A stretch of 14,075 nt of DNA from Methanomassiliicoccales archaeon (lineage in GTDB: Archaea; Thermoplasmatota; Thermoplasmata; SG8-5), in the NCBI GenBank assembly GCA_030636255.1, contig DAOVXH010000023.1, forward strand, positions 1-14,075. Reading direction: 5' to 3'. A program made the translations under genes and the position numbers. Shown piece by piece: positions 5,693 to 12,558 of the stretch. Every line of letters begins with the position of its first letter. Position 1 is the stretch's first letter. A model generated the notes under the pieces. It made no database searches and was not told the origin of the DNA. It was given only the letters and a program-made list of their open reading frames with translations.

Positions 5693-7618
5693 ATGAACAA
5701 GAAATTGATTTTCAGTGTTTTGCTTTCCTTCATTATGGTTATGCCATTACTGGCTGGCCTGGCCAATGCCGGAGAAGGCAATGTGATTTATGGCCTTTGT
5801 TCTAGTGGGGATGATGCCAGCATAACTGCCTGGATCCCTGCTCGACCAAATGAAATTGTTACAGATAGAATAGGTTTATCTGGACTATCTTCCACCTCTG
5901 AAATGTATATGTACGATGCAGGGAATTTAATGACCCACTGGGCCAATGGAGACGAAGCTATCACAATGGCAGCAAGAAATATAGCAGGCGAGGGTTGGGC
6001 CTCCTCCTGTAGTATATCTTTGATTACTGGTGTGGGTATGCAGCAGAACCCAGATATGACCTTGACGAAGATGGTTACACCGACTGCTGAGTGGGATGGT
6101 TTTGGTGGCATTGATGTTACCTGGTCAGACCCTGGTGACCCCAACATAATAGGTTATCTGGTGTATTGGAGTAATGATGGCTCTTCTTGGGTGCTGAAAG
6201 GCGGCTCTACAGCAGTAATTGCAGGCCAGTGGTGGTCACAGCCATGCGACATCGAACTGGCTGATTCCTGGATTGTCGGTAATACATGGAATGATGTCTC
6301 ACCAGGTTTTGTAGGCGATTATTATTGCCTAAGATATGTTTACCAGGGAGATGGCATTTATGGGTTTCCAACTCAGGAACATGATTCTTGGGGACTGAAT
6401 AACCCAGATGGAACATTTGTACCTGTTTATGGCCCTATCTCATTGGTTGGTCCTCAACATTATGATAGTTATGCAACAGGCCCTGAAGGTAGTTCAACTT
6501 CATTAGGTCCTTTTGATATGATGTTTCAAGCAAATTGTGGCTGTTTCGGGGATTATGATGATATTTATTATTCAAATGACAATAATGCCACATGGCATTA
6601 TATTGGAAGTGTGCCGGTGTGGGGGACATCTGTCTCATGGGTCGCACCTAGCTTTGGTACTTATTGGTGGTATGTAATTGCTAATGATTTTTCAGGCGTA
6701 CCTGGCCCCTTTGCGCCCACTCCAGGAACTTCAGCCGAAGCTGGCCCCTATGTAATAACGCCTGCTCCTGGCCCCCCAACAGACATAGCCTGCCACAAAT
6801 CCGGCAATGACATCTACATCAATTGGGCAACTGGAACTGGCCCCTTCGAGATATGGCGCTCTAATTACTTTGATGGAACTGGCTTTGCTCTGCATGATAC
6901 AACAACTAACTATTTTTATACTGATTTGGGGGCACTGGCCGACCTGAACAATTATTCTTATGTGGTGCGTTCACAGGGGGAAACCACAAATTCCAATATG
7001 GGCTTCAAACTGCTAAGGCCTCTTGTTGACAATGGTCTTGCAAAGAACTGGATATCACTGCCATACAAATGCGATATCACCACTGCTGACGAGCTAATGG
7101 ATGATATAAATGCAGATGGGCCTGGTGGAGATGTTGTTTCCATTACAACTCGGTGGGATACTGCTAATCAGATTTTCCAGAGCAGAACCGATATTGGTGC
7201 ATCACGAATTGGTGTGAACTTTGCTATTGTTCCAGGCATTGGTTACCAGGTTAAAATAAAATCAGGGATGTCAATGGACTGGAAAATTGTAGGTGCAGCT
7301 CAGGATATTGGCTCAGATGTCACCCTCTCTCTTGTAAACAATTCACTGGCATACAATTGGGTTGCATTACCCTATAACTCGGCCTATGCAAACGCAGATG
7401 AACTAATGGATGCAATAAATGCAGATGGCCCAGGCGGAGATTCTATAAACATTTTGACCCAATGGGATGATTCTTCTCAGATATTCCAGAGTAGGACAGA
7501 TATTGGTGCATCTCGAATAGGCGTTAATTTCAATATCTTGCCAGGTCATTGTTACCAAGCCCGTATGGTCCAGGGAATAACTGACTGGGTTATAAGCCAG
7601 AATGTTCTGGGGCCTTGA
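5693..7618 (+). CDS. Secreted modular surface protein, paralogue 2
   Basis: This 641-residue protein is the largest of the three paralogues. The signal peptide (core LIFSVLLSFIMVMPLLAGLANA) ends near residue 26. An N-terminal domain (about 29-120, starting GEGNVIYGLCSSGDD) is shared with paralogue 3 but not paralogue 1. Then come a fibronectin-like domain (about 129-216), a Trp- and Tyr-rich beta domain (about 250-355) with an NCGC pair, a second fibronectin-like domain (about 359-437) and two C-terminal modules (about 447-541 and 547-636) with INADGPGGD and DIGASRIGVNF. It ends WVISQNVLGP, nearly the same as the end of paralogue 1 (WVISQNTLEP). It has no anchor. It is co-transcribed with paralogue 1. 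The function is probably a surface-layer or adhesion role, by inference from domain type. Confidence 0.8.
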   Translation: MNKKLIFSVLLSFIMVMPLLAGLANAGEGNVIYGLCSSGDDASITAWIPARPNEIVTDRIGLSGLSSTSEMYMYDAGNLMTHWANGDEAITMAARNIAGEGWASSCSISLITGVGMQQNPDMTLTKMVTPTAEWDGFGGIDVTWSDPGDPNIIGYLVYWSNDGSSWVLKGGSTAVIAGQWWSQPCDIELADSWIVGNTWNDVSPGFVGDYYCLRYVYQGDGIYGFPTQEHDSWGLNNPDGTFVPVYGPISLVGPQHYDSYATGPEGSSTSLGPFDMMFQANCGCFGDYDDIYYSNDNNATWHYIGSVPVWGTSVSWVAPSFGTYWWYVIANDFSGVPGPFAPTPGTSAEAGPYVITPAPGPPTDIACHKSGNDIYINWATGTGPFEIWRSNYFDGTGFALHDTTTNYFYTDLGALADLNNYSYVVRSQGETTNSNMGFKLLRPLVDNGLAKNWISLPYKCDITTADELMDDINADGPGGDVVSITTRWDTANQIFQSRTDIGASRIGVNFAIVPGIGYQVKIKSGMSMDWKIVGAAQDIGSDVTLSLVNNSLAYNWVALPYNSAYANADELMDAINADGPGGDSINILTQWDDSSQIFQSRTDIGASRIGVNFNILPGHCYQARMVQGITDWVISQNVLGP

Positions 7619-7628
7619 CGAAACACAA

Positions 7629-7637
7629 TTTATACTA
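7629..7637 (+). promoter_or_regulatory. Possible internal promoter for paralogue 3
   Basis: TTTATACTA in the 65-nt gap between paralogues 2 and 3 resembles a TATA box. Initiation near 7658 would favour the ATG at 7684 over the in-frame GTG at 7660 as the start of paralogue 3. Confidence 0.4.
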
Positions 7638-7683
7638 ATATTATGCTAAAGGCTAAATAGTGGTAATTTCATATTTGAAATGC

Positions 7684-9279
7684 ATGAAAGGGAAGATAAT
7701 CACAGTAGTCATATCATTCATTCTAATTAGTGTTATCTTTTCAGGATTGAGCGAAGGTGGTGAGAGCAATTTTGTTTATGGTTTATGTTCTTCTGATGGT
7801 GCAAAATTAATCTCATGGAATCCTGAAAGATCACTTGAGATATTAACAGATGAGGTTGGTGCAGCAGGTAACTACGGTGGACCTGGTGGATTTGCCTACG
7901 ATGTAGGAAACCACTTCACCGGATGGGAAAACCTGGAAACAACAAGAGGCATGATATGTGATATAATTGCAGGTAAAGGATATTCAGTGCAATATGATGA
8001 AATATTGTATTCAGGGACAGGAGTGACAGAGGTTGCACCACCACGGGAACTTCAGATGATGAGCATTCCCACAGCTTCCTTTGGTGCTGGCTGGGTAGAT
8101 GTAAGTTGGACAGCATCTCCTGACCCTGCCTGTGTTGGTTACCTTGTTTATCGAAGCGATGTTGGTGGCGGTGCTGGTTACAACCTTATTGGAGGGACCA
8201 CTTCAATTGAAAGTGGCTATTGGGCTATGGACCCAGTAGCAAACCTTGAGAGGGCCACTTCATGGATTACCAATACAACATTTGAGGATCATACATATGA
8301 GACTTTCAGCAACTGTCAATATGCTATACGATATGTTTATGGCGGGGAATTTTTTGGAAATCCAATGGGGATTCCTACTCAGATGCATGATGGGAGTTTA
8401 GGGAAGCCAACAACTTATTGGCCTGTTTACTCGGGATATTCTGAATCTCCTGTTTACACCGTATATCCTGATATTGAACTTCATGAATCAGGCAATGATA
8501 TTCTTATTAATTGGACTGAGGGCTCTGGGCTTTTTGAGATATGGCGTTCTAACAATGTTGATGGTACTGGATTTGTTTATTATGATTCTACTAATGCCAA
8601 ATCGTACACAGATGTCGGAGCACTGGCCGATAATAATAGTTACTCATACTATGTTCATGATGTAATCAATAATCTGGATTCCAACATGGGCTTCAAATTA
8701 TGCAGGCAACTAACTTCTAATGGCCTGGGAAATAACTGGATCTCATTGCCCTACAAATGCGATATCACCACTGCTGACGAGCTAATGGACGACATCAATG
8801 CTGATGGGCCAGGCGGAGACGCAGCTTATATTGCAACCCGATGGGATACTACCAACCAGATTTTCCAGAGCAGGATTGATATTGGTGCATCACGAATTGG
8901 TATAAATTTCCCATTGACTTCTTACACTGGTTACCAAGTAAAAATGTCTCAAAATGTCACCTGGAAGATAGTTGGAGCGAATCATGATTTGGATAATGTT
9001 GTTCCAGTCCCACTTGTGAACAATTCTATGGCCAATACCTGGATTTCATTGCCATACAATTCATCTTTAAAGACTGCCGATGATCTGATTGACAATATCA
9101 ATTCATACGGGCCAGGTGGAGACTCGGCAATCAAACTGGTCCAGTGGAATAGTACCATTCAAGTATTCCAGAGTAGAGTAGATATTGGTGCAGTAAGAAT
9201 TGGTATAAATTTCCCATTGGTTCCTGGTGTTGGGTATCTGGTAAAAATGGGGACTGCTGTGAACTGGGAAATTTTTTGA
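7684..9279 (+). CDS. Secreted modular surface protein, paralogue 3
   Basis: From the ATG at 7684 the protein has 531 residues; an in-frame GTG at 7660 would add eight. The signal peptide core is IITVVISFILISVIFSGL. Next is the N-terminal domain shared with paralogue 2 (SNFVYGLCSSDGAKLISW), a fibronectin-like domain with GWVDVSWTASPDP and YLVYRSD, a second one (DIELHESGNDILINWTEG) and the two C-terminal modules. The protein stops at VNWEIF, shorter than its relatives, without the WVISQN tail. It lacks the extra beta domain present in paralogue 2. Its first C-terminal module shares a 38-nt identical tract with paralogue 2. No membrane anchor or sorting signal is visible. Confidence 0.8.
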   Translation: MKGKIITVVISFILISVIFSGLSEGGESNFVYGLCSSDGAKLISWNPERSLEILTDEVGAAGNYGGPGGFAYDVGNHFTGWENLETTRGMICDIIAGKGYSVQYDEILYSGTGVTEVAPPRELQMMSIPTASFGAGWVDVSWTASPDPACVGYLVYRSDVGGGAGYNLIGGTTSIESGYWAMDPVANLERATSWITNTTFEDHTYETFSNCQYAIRYVYGGEFFGNPMGIPTQMHDGSLGKPTTYWPVYSGYSESPVYTVYPDIELHESGNDILINWTEGSGLFEIWRSNNVDGTGFVYYDSTNAKSYTDVGALADNNSYSYYVHDVINNLDSNMGFKLCRQLTSNGLGNNWISLPYKCDITTADELMDDINADGPGGDAAYIATRWDTTNQIFQSRIDIGASRIGINFPLTSYTGYQVKMSQNVTWKIVGANHDLDNVVPVPLVNNSMANTWISLPYNSSLKTADDLIDNINSYGPGGDSAIKLVQWNSTIQVFQSRVDIGAVRIGINFPLVPGVGYLVKMGTAVNWEIF

Positions 9280-9287
9280 ACCATAAC

Positions 9288-9296
9288 ACATAAATA
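9288..9296 (+). promoter_or_regulatory. TATA box predicting a leaderless transcript
   Basis: ACATAAATA is centred 25 nt before the ATG at 9318, so transcription would begin at or next to the start codon. This supports 9318 as the original start of the interrupted gene downstream. Confidence 0.5.
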
Positions 9297-9317
9297 ACCA
9301 GCCGCGAATTTAGTATC

Positions 9318-10040
9318 ATGCGTTCCAGATTATTCATTGGGCTATTGATTTTTTCAATACTGGCAACCTAGGTTCTTGCAGCCCCTGCCCTGACATATCC
9401 CAGGGTAACACCAACCACAGGGAATTCTGAAACTACCTTTACCTTCACTGTTCATTATATTGGCGATGAGCCAGTTATCATGGAATTATATCTCGATAAT
9501 CAGGCCCATGAAATGCTGGAGGTTGACCCTTCAGATGATAATTGCACAGACGGAAAGGATTATTATTTCGAGGCCCAGCTTTCCGAAGGCGTCACCATTT
9601 ACTTCTTCAAGGCAACTATTGCGCCGGGGGAGGAGATCCGCTCAACTGCGGCAACTGTCAATGTGGGTTCTGTGGACAATGGATTTGACCATCTGGATGT
9701 TGTTTTTGCAGTATTGATTTTTCTGCCCATTGCCATTATTGGCCTGTGGATGTTCAGAAAGTCCTCAAAGGACATGAAAGAGATACTAGATGAGCTGAAA
9801 TCAAAAAAGATTGACCAGGTAAAGCCGTTTGGTCCGGTTCATGTTCACAACATTGTCTGGCTTGAAATTTTCCTCTACGCCGGCAAGGGCATTCACCAGT
9901 TCCACCAGCTCTCTTTTCCTGGGGTTTTCCACGTCCAGGCCAATCTCCATGGCATGGCGCTGCACTATGGGGCTTGCATTTTCTATGCCTCCGAATTGCT
10001 GGCAAAAGTCAGCGATAATGTGGTCTGTGACATCCTTTAA
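9318..10040 (+). pseudogene. Secreted or membrane-anchored beta-domain protein with in-frame TAG at codon 18
   Basis: The frame opens with MRSRLFIGLLIFSILAT, meets TAG at 9369-9371, and continues VLAAPALTYPRVTP. The interrupted part is a normal signal peptide with an Ala-rich cleavage site. A beta-sandwich domain follows (TTFTFTVHYIGDEPVIMELY, GVTIYFFKATIAPG), then one membrane helix (VVFAVLIFLPIAIIGLWMF) and a basic cytoplasmic tail (RKSSKDMKEILDELKSKK). After the tail the frame runs on for about 235 nt antisense to the GTPase gene, where the sequence no longer looks like this family. No alternative start restores a signal peptide; the first downstream ATG is at 9480. It is most simply a recently inactivated gene. 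Readthrough, TAG recoding or a sequence error are alternatives. Confidence 0.6.
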
Positions 10041-10634
10041 ATTTTGAATATCTGACTTGTCTATTATGTACTGGGGATAATCCAGTTTTGCCTTTTCCGT
10101 GGTCCGCATGATTGCCTCGGCCAGTTCCTTGAAGACAAGCTCGACGTTTTCTCCGGTCTTTGCACTGGTCAATGTATGCTGGAACTTCAGTTCGCATGGG
10201 TCAAAATCATGAGCCGCACCCTTGAGCTCTGCTTCTCCAAATTCTGCATCTTTTTTCAGGTCCATTTTGTTGCCAAGAAATATCATGGGCAATGCGCCAG
10301 TGACGCTGACAAGTGAAGGAATCCAATATTCCCTGAGGCTCTGGAGGGTATTTACCCGGGTAAGATCAGAAACAAGAAGTGCGCCTTCTATCCCTCCGAA
10401 AGATAGTGCCTGGGTGTACCTGTAACCTTTCTGGCCCAGAACGTCCCAGAGAAGCATTATCATGTGCATGGTCTCTCCTCCAAACTCGAGATACACATCC
10501 TTTTTTGTGACCTTGGAGCCGATGGTGGTTATGTACTTGTCATCGAACTGGTCTGTGACAAAACGTCTTACCAGGCTTGTTTTACCTGTGGCACCATCAC
10601 CAAGCAAAATTATATTTTTTTTCAGGATTTCCAT
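9801..10634 (-). CDS. Ras-like small GTPase with a C-terminal helical extension
   Basis: From the ATG at 10634 the protein has 277 residues (289 from an upstream TTG at 10670). Ras-family motifs are all present: P-loop GDGATGKTS (12-20), switch I threonine in ITTIG (about 36-39), G3 WDVLGQKG (63-70) with the catalytic Gln, G4 GNKMD (121-125) and G5 TSAKTGENV. The G3 box has Leu where most Ras proteins have Ala (DxAGQ). The G domain ends near residue 175. The remaining hundred residues are helical and charged, an extension seen in some archaeal GTPases. There is no lipidation motif. The role is unknown but membrane or surface signalling is plausible. The last 80 codons overlap the interrupted gene on the other strand, and the terminal residues KRLYLVNLF may be readthrough beyond the ancestral stop. 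Confidence 0.8.
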   Translation of the reverse strand: MEILKKNIILLGDGATGKTSLVRRFVTDQFDDKYITTIGSKVTKKDVYLEFGGETMHMIMLLWDVLGQKGYRYTQALSFGGIEGALLVSDLTRVNTLQSLREYWIPSLVSVTGALPMIFLGNKMDLKKDAEFGEAELKGAAHDFDPCELKFQHTLTSAKTGENVELVFKELAEAIMRTTEKAKLDYPQYIIDKSDIQNLKDVTDHIIADFCQQFGGIENASPIVQRHAMEIGLDVENPRKRELVELVNALAGVEENFKPDNVVNMNRTKRLYLVNLF

Positions 10635-10717
10635 AAGGGCCAGCACTCTCCAAATATCTGTACCCTTCAACTCAAAGTGCGTATTAATATCTTTCTAAGA
10701 ACTTGAAAAAACAAAAA

Positions 10718-10733
10718 TATATAGGCCTATATA
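10718..10733. repeat. 16-bp perfect palindrome over a stop codon, followed by a T-tract
   Basis: TATATAGGCCTATATA is perfectly self-complementary and includes the TAG stop (10727-10729) of the winged-helix gene. On the minus strand it is followed by TTTTTGTTTTTT. It may be the terminator of that gene, the TATA region of the GTPase gene, or a protein-binding site. Confidence 0.45.
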
Positions 10734-11824
10734 GTTCCCTCATCTAGGTTCAAAATCCTTGCCACCCACGGTGCATAAACATGGTCTTTTATCATTTCCA
10801 TCTCTGTCAGGGAGAACATGAGGCGCCTTGGCTCCTTAATGAAAATATTCTCATGCTTGTAGATCTCAGAAAAACAGTTAATGCTTCTCCTGTAGGTCTC
10901 GAAATCCTCATATGCAGTCAGGGCCACTACATCTGAATGCCCTATCAGTAACATGATGGGTGGTTTTATTCCAATGAGTGATTCCAGAATTCTATCCTGC
11001 CTGGCCTGATCCAATTTCATGTTCAGACGTGCATGGTCGAACACCAACATCTTGAACCCCAGTTTTTCCAGGTCTGGAATGATGGCACTCTTCATCAAGC
11101 CCCGCTCCTCGAACTCCTTTCTCAGCTTTGTTATGGTCCTCTGGGACACTGATATTTTCTCCGAAAGCTCGGTGTCTGTTAAATCTGGATGTTTAACAAG
11201 GCTGTAATAGACCAACCTGCCTGTCTCGCTGAGTTGATTGTCCCCATTATTGGATTTGGCGCAGCCATTAGGTATCTTTTCTTGCTTTTTTCGGGGGTCC
11301 TCGATGATGCCAAAACTCTGTGCCAGCAATGGTGAAAAATCAAAGAAATAGGGGATGTCCACCATTTCAAATGGGAATATTAAAAGGTGTATTCCCTCTT
11401 CGCCAAGATATCCGTTTACTGTGTAATATTCTTCAAGTTCAGTTATATTGCTGCTTATGTCCGTGTAATTTTTTGAGAAATGAAGACCAACTGACTGAAC
11501 ATATTCATTAAGGGCCCAGAATACTTCTTTGTGGGATTTTGCAAATTTTTTGCCGGTTTTCAATCTTGATTCCACCGAGGCTGTGGCCTTGTAAACAGAA
11601 TAGTTCACAGCCATGAGCTCTGCTCCAATGGCCTGGGGGCAGGGGATTCTTATATTGTGAAAAACGCCTTTTGCCTTCAGCCTGTGCCTTATGGCTGTTA
11701 TGGTGGATAATTTCAAGCCAGTCCTGTCTGAAATATTTTTGTCAGTATCTGAGGGGCACCTTACAAGTTCGTACAAAACCTGCTTTTCTCTGGCTGAAAG
11801 TGGCTTGGGCATGAGACCAGACAT
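10727..11824 (-). CDS. Duplicated winged-helix transcriptional regulator
   Basis: The 365-residue protein consists of two similar halves. The first winged helix (about 8-57) begins LSAREKQVLYELVRCP and contains the recognition helix LSTITAIRHRLKAKG. A sensor-like region follows (about 60-185). The second winged helix (about 200-250) begins LSETGRLVYYSLVKHP and contains SQRTITKLRKEFEERG, followed by another sensor-like region (about 255-360) with MLLIGHSDVVALTAYEDFE, reminiscent of Lrp/AsnC effector domains. Such a tandem arrangement would let one chain form a dimer-like unit. The effector is unknown. A TATA box at 11854-11862 predicts a leader of about 10 nt. It is divergent from the secreted BsuPI-like gene, and the 189-nt intergenic region could hold a shared operator. 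Confidence 0.75.
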   Translation of the reverse strand: MSGLMPKPLSAREKQVLYELVRCPSDTDKNISDRTGLKLSTITAIRHRLKAKGVFHNIRIPCPQAIGAELMAVNYSVYKATASVESRLKTGKKFAKSHKEVFWALNEYVQSVGLHFSKNYTDISSNITELEEYYTVNGYLGEEGIHLLIFPFEMVDIPYFFDFSPLLAQSFGIIEDPRKKQEKIPNGCAKSNNGDNQLSETGRLVYYSLVKHPDLTDTELSEKISVSQRTITKLRKEFEERGLMKSAIIPDLEKLGFKMLVFDHARLNMKLDQARQDRILESLIGIKPPIMLLIGHSDVVALTAYEDFETYRRSINCFSEIYKHENIFIKEPRRLMFSLTEMEMIKDHVYAPWVARILNLDEGTI

Positions 11825-11853
11825 GTCCTTGAGGCATAAAAAGTTTCCGTATT

Positions 11854-11862
11854 GTTTTAAAG
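11854..11862 (-). promoter_or_regulatory. TATA box of the duplicated winged-helix gene
   Basis: The minus strand reads CTTTAAAAC, centred 34 nt before the ATG at 11824, giving an expected leader of about 10 nt. Confidence 0.5.
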
Positions 11863-11946
11863 ATTAATACGAATACCTGCAATTATATATTTTATTGTTC
11901 AATATTTCACATTATTTTAGTAGATTATTTGCGATTACAGGAAAGG

Positions 11947-11954
11947 TTTATATA
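11947..11954 (+). promoter_or_regulatory. TATA box of the secreted BsuPI-like gene
   Basis: TTTATATA is a strong archaeal TATA element. Initiation near 11976 lies downstream of the in-frame TTG at 11966, so that codon cannot be the start, and about 38 nt before the ATG at 12014. Confidence 0.65.
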
Positions 11955-12013
11955 CTCAACCCTGTTTGCCCATTTATCTCATCGATAAGATGGTGGAAAA
12001 GGAAGGGAATATC

Positions 12014-12457
12014 ATGAAAGGAAGAGGAATAATAGCTCTGGGAATCATTGCCATGGTCATCATGACCAGTGGCATAGCCAGTGCTGAGAAGGGTTTGACG
12101 TTAACAACAGATAAGAGCGCATACAATCTAGGAGAAGAGGTCATTATAACCGTTACAAATGACGGTGACGACGTTATGGTCATTCCATACGGTTACCAAG
12201 TGGTGGACGAGGTAGGTAAGTTGGTCTTTAGCCCTAATATTCTCTTCTTCATGCCCCCATTGGCTCCAGGGGAAACCTACTCCTATACCTGGGAACAAAT
12301 ATGCGACGATGGCACCATGGTTCCAGCAGGTGATTACACAATTAATACAGCATGGGATTCAGTTGAAGTCAAAATAATCGACTCCAGCTCAACAGGAAGA
12401 GGCGGCAAAAACCCAATGAAACTGCCTGTATCCATGCCCCCTACAACTATCGCATAG
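12014..12457 (+). CDS. Small secreted protein with a BsuPI-like beta domain
   Basis: From the ATG at 12014, preceded by GGAAGGG at 6-nt spacing, the protein has 147 residues. The signal peptide (MKGRGIIALGIIAMVIMTSG) is cleaved near ASA-EK. The mature part reads LTLTTDKSAYNLGEEVIITV, then VIPYGYQVVDEVGKLV, LAPGETYSYTWEQICDDG and VPAGDYTI. This pattern of strands, the PGET.SYTW segment and P.GDYT ending resemble the BsuPI (intracellular proteinase inhibitor) beta-sandwich fold. In archaea and bacteria such domains are often found in secreted proteins of unknown role, so inhibition of a protease is not claimed. The C-terminus (SSTGRGGKNP and onward) is low-complexity with no anchor or sorting motif. 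A strong terminator follows. Confidence 0.7.
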   Translation: MKGRGIIALGIIAMVIMTSGIASAEKGLTLTTDKSAYNLGEEVIITVTNDGDDVMVIPYGYQVVDEVGKLVFSPNILFFMPPLAPGETYSYTWEQICDDGTMVPAGDYTINTAWDSVEVKIIDSSSTGRGGKNPMKLPVSMPPTTIA

Positions 12458-12479
12458 ATTACTATTAATTCATCAATTT

Positions 12480-12517
12480 GCGTCTGGTTGCCCACAACCA
12501 GGCGCTCCTTTATTTTT
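12480..12517 (+). terminator. Strong hairpin terminator
   Basis: GCGTCTGGTTG (12480-12490) pairs with CAACCAGGCGC (12495-12505) over 11 bp with one G-T wobble and a 4-nt loop, followed by TTTATTTTTT. It closes the BsuPI-like gene; the convergent archaeosortase gene ends only about 40 nt away. Confidence 0.8.
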
Positions 12518-12558
12518 TAGAAATTGACTAACTAAATAATTTGTATTATTGTTAGTGC

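Noticed and set aside
9369..9371. Pyrrolysine codon
   Set aside because: TAG is the ordinary stop of six genes here, and a signal peptide is an unlikely place for pyrrolysine. Kept only as an alternative.
11966..12013. TTG start extending the BsuPI-like protein
   Set aside because: It lies only 12 nt past the TATA box, before the expected transcription start. The ATG at 12014 has a ribosome site and begins a clean signal peptide.
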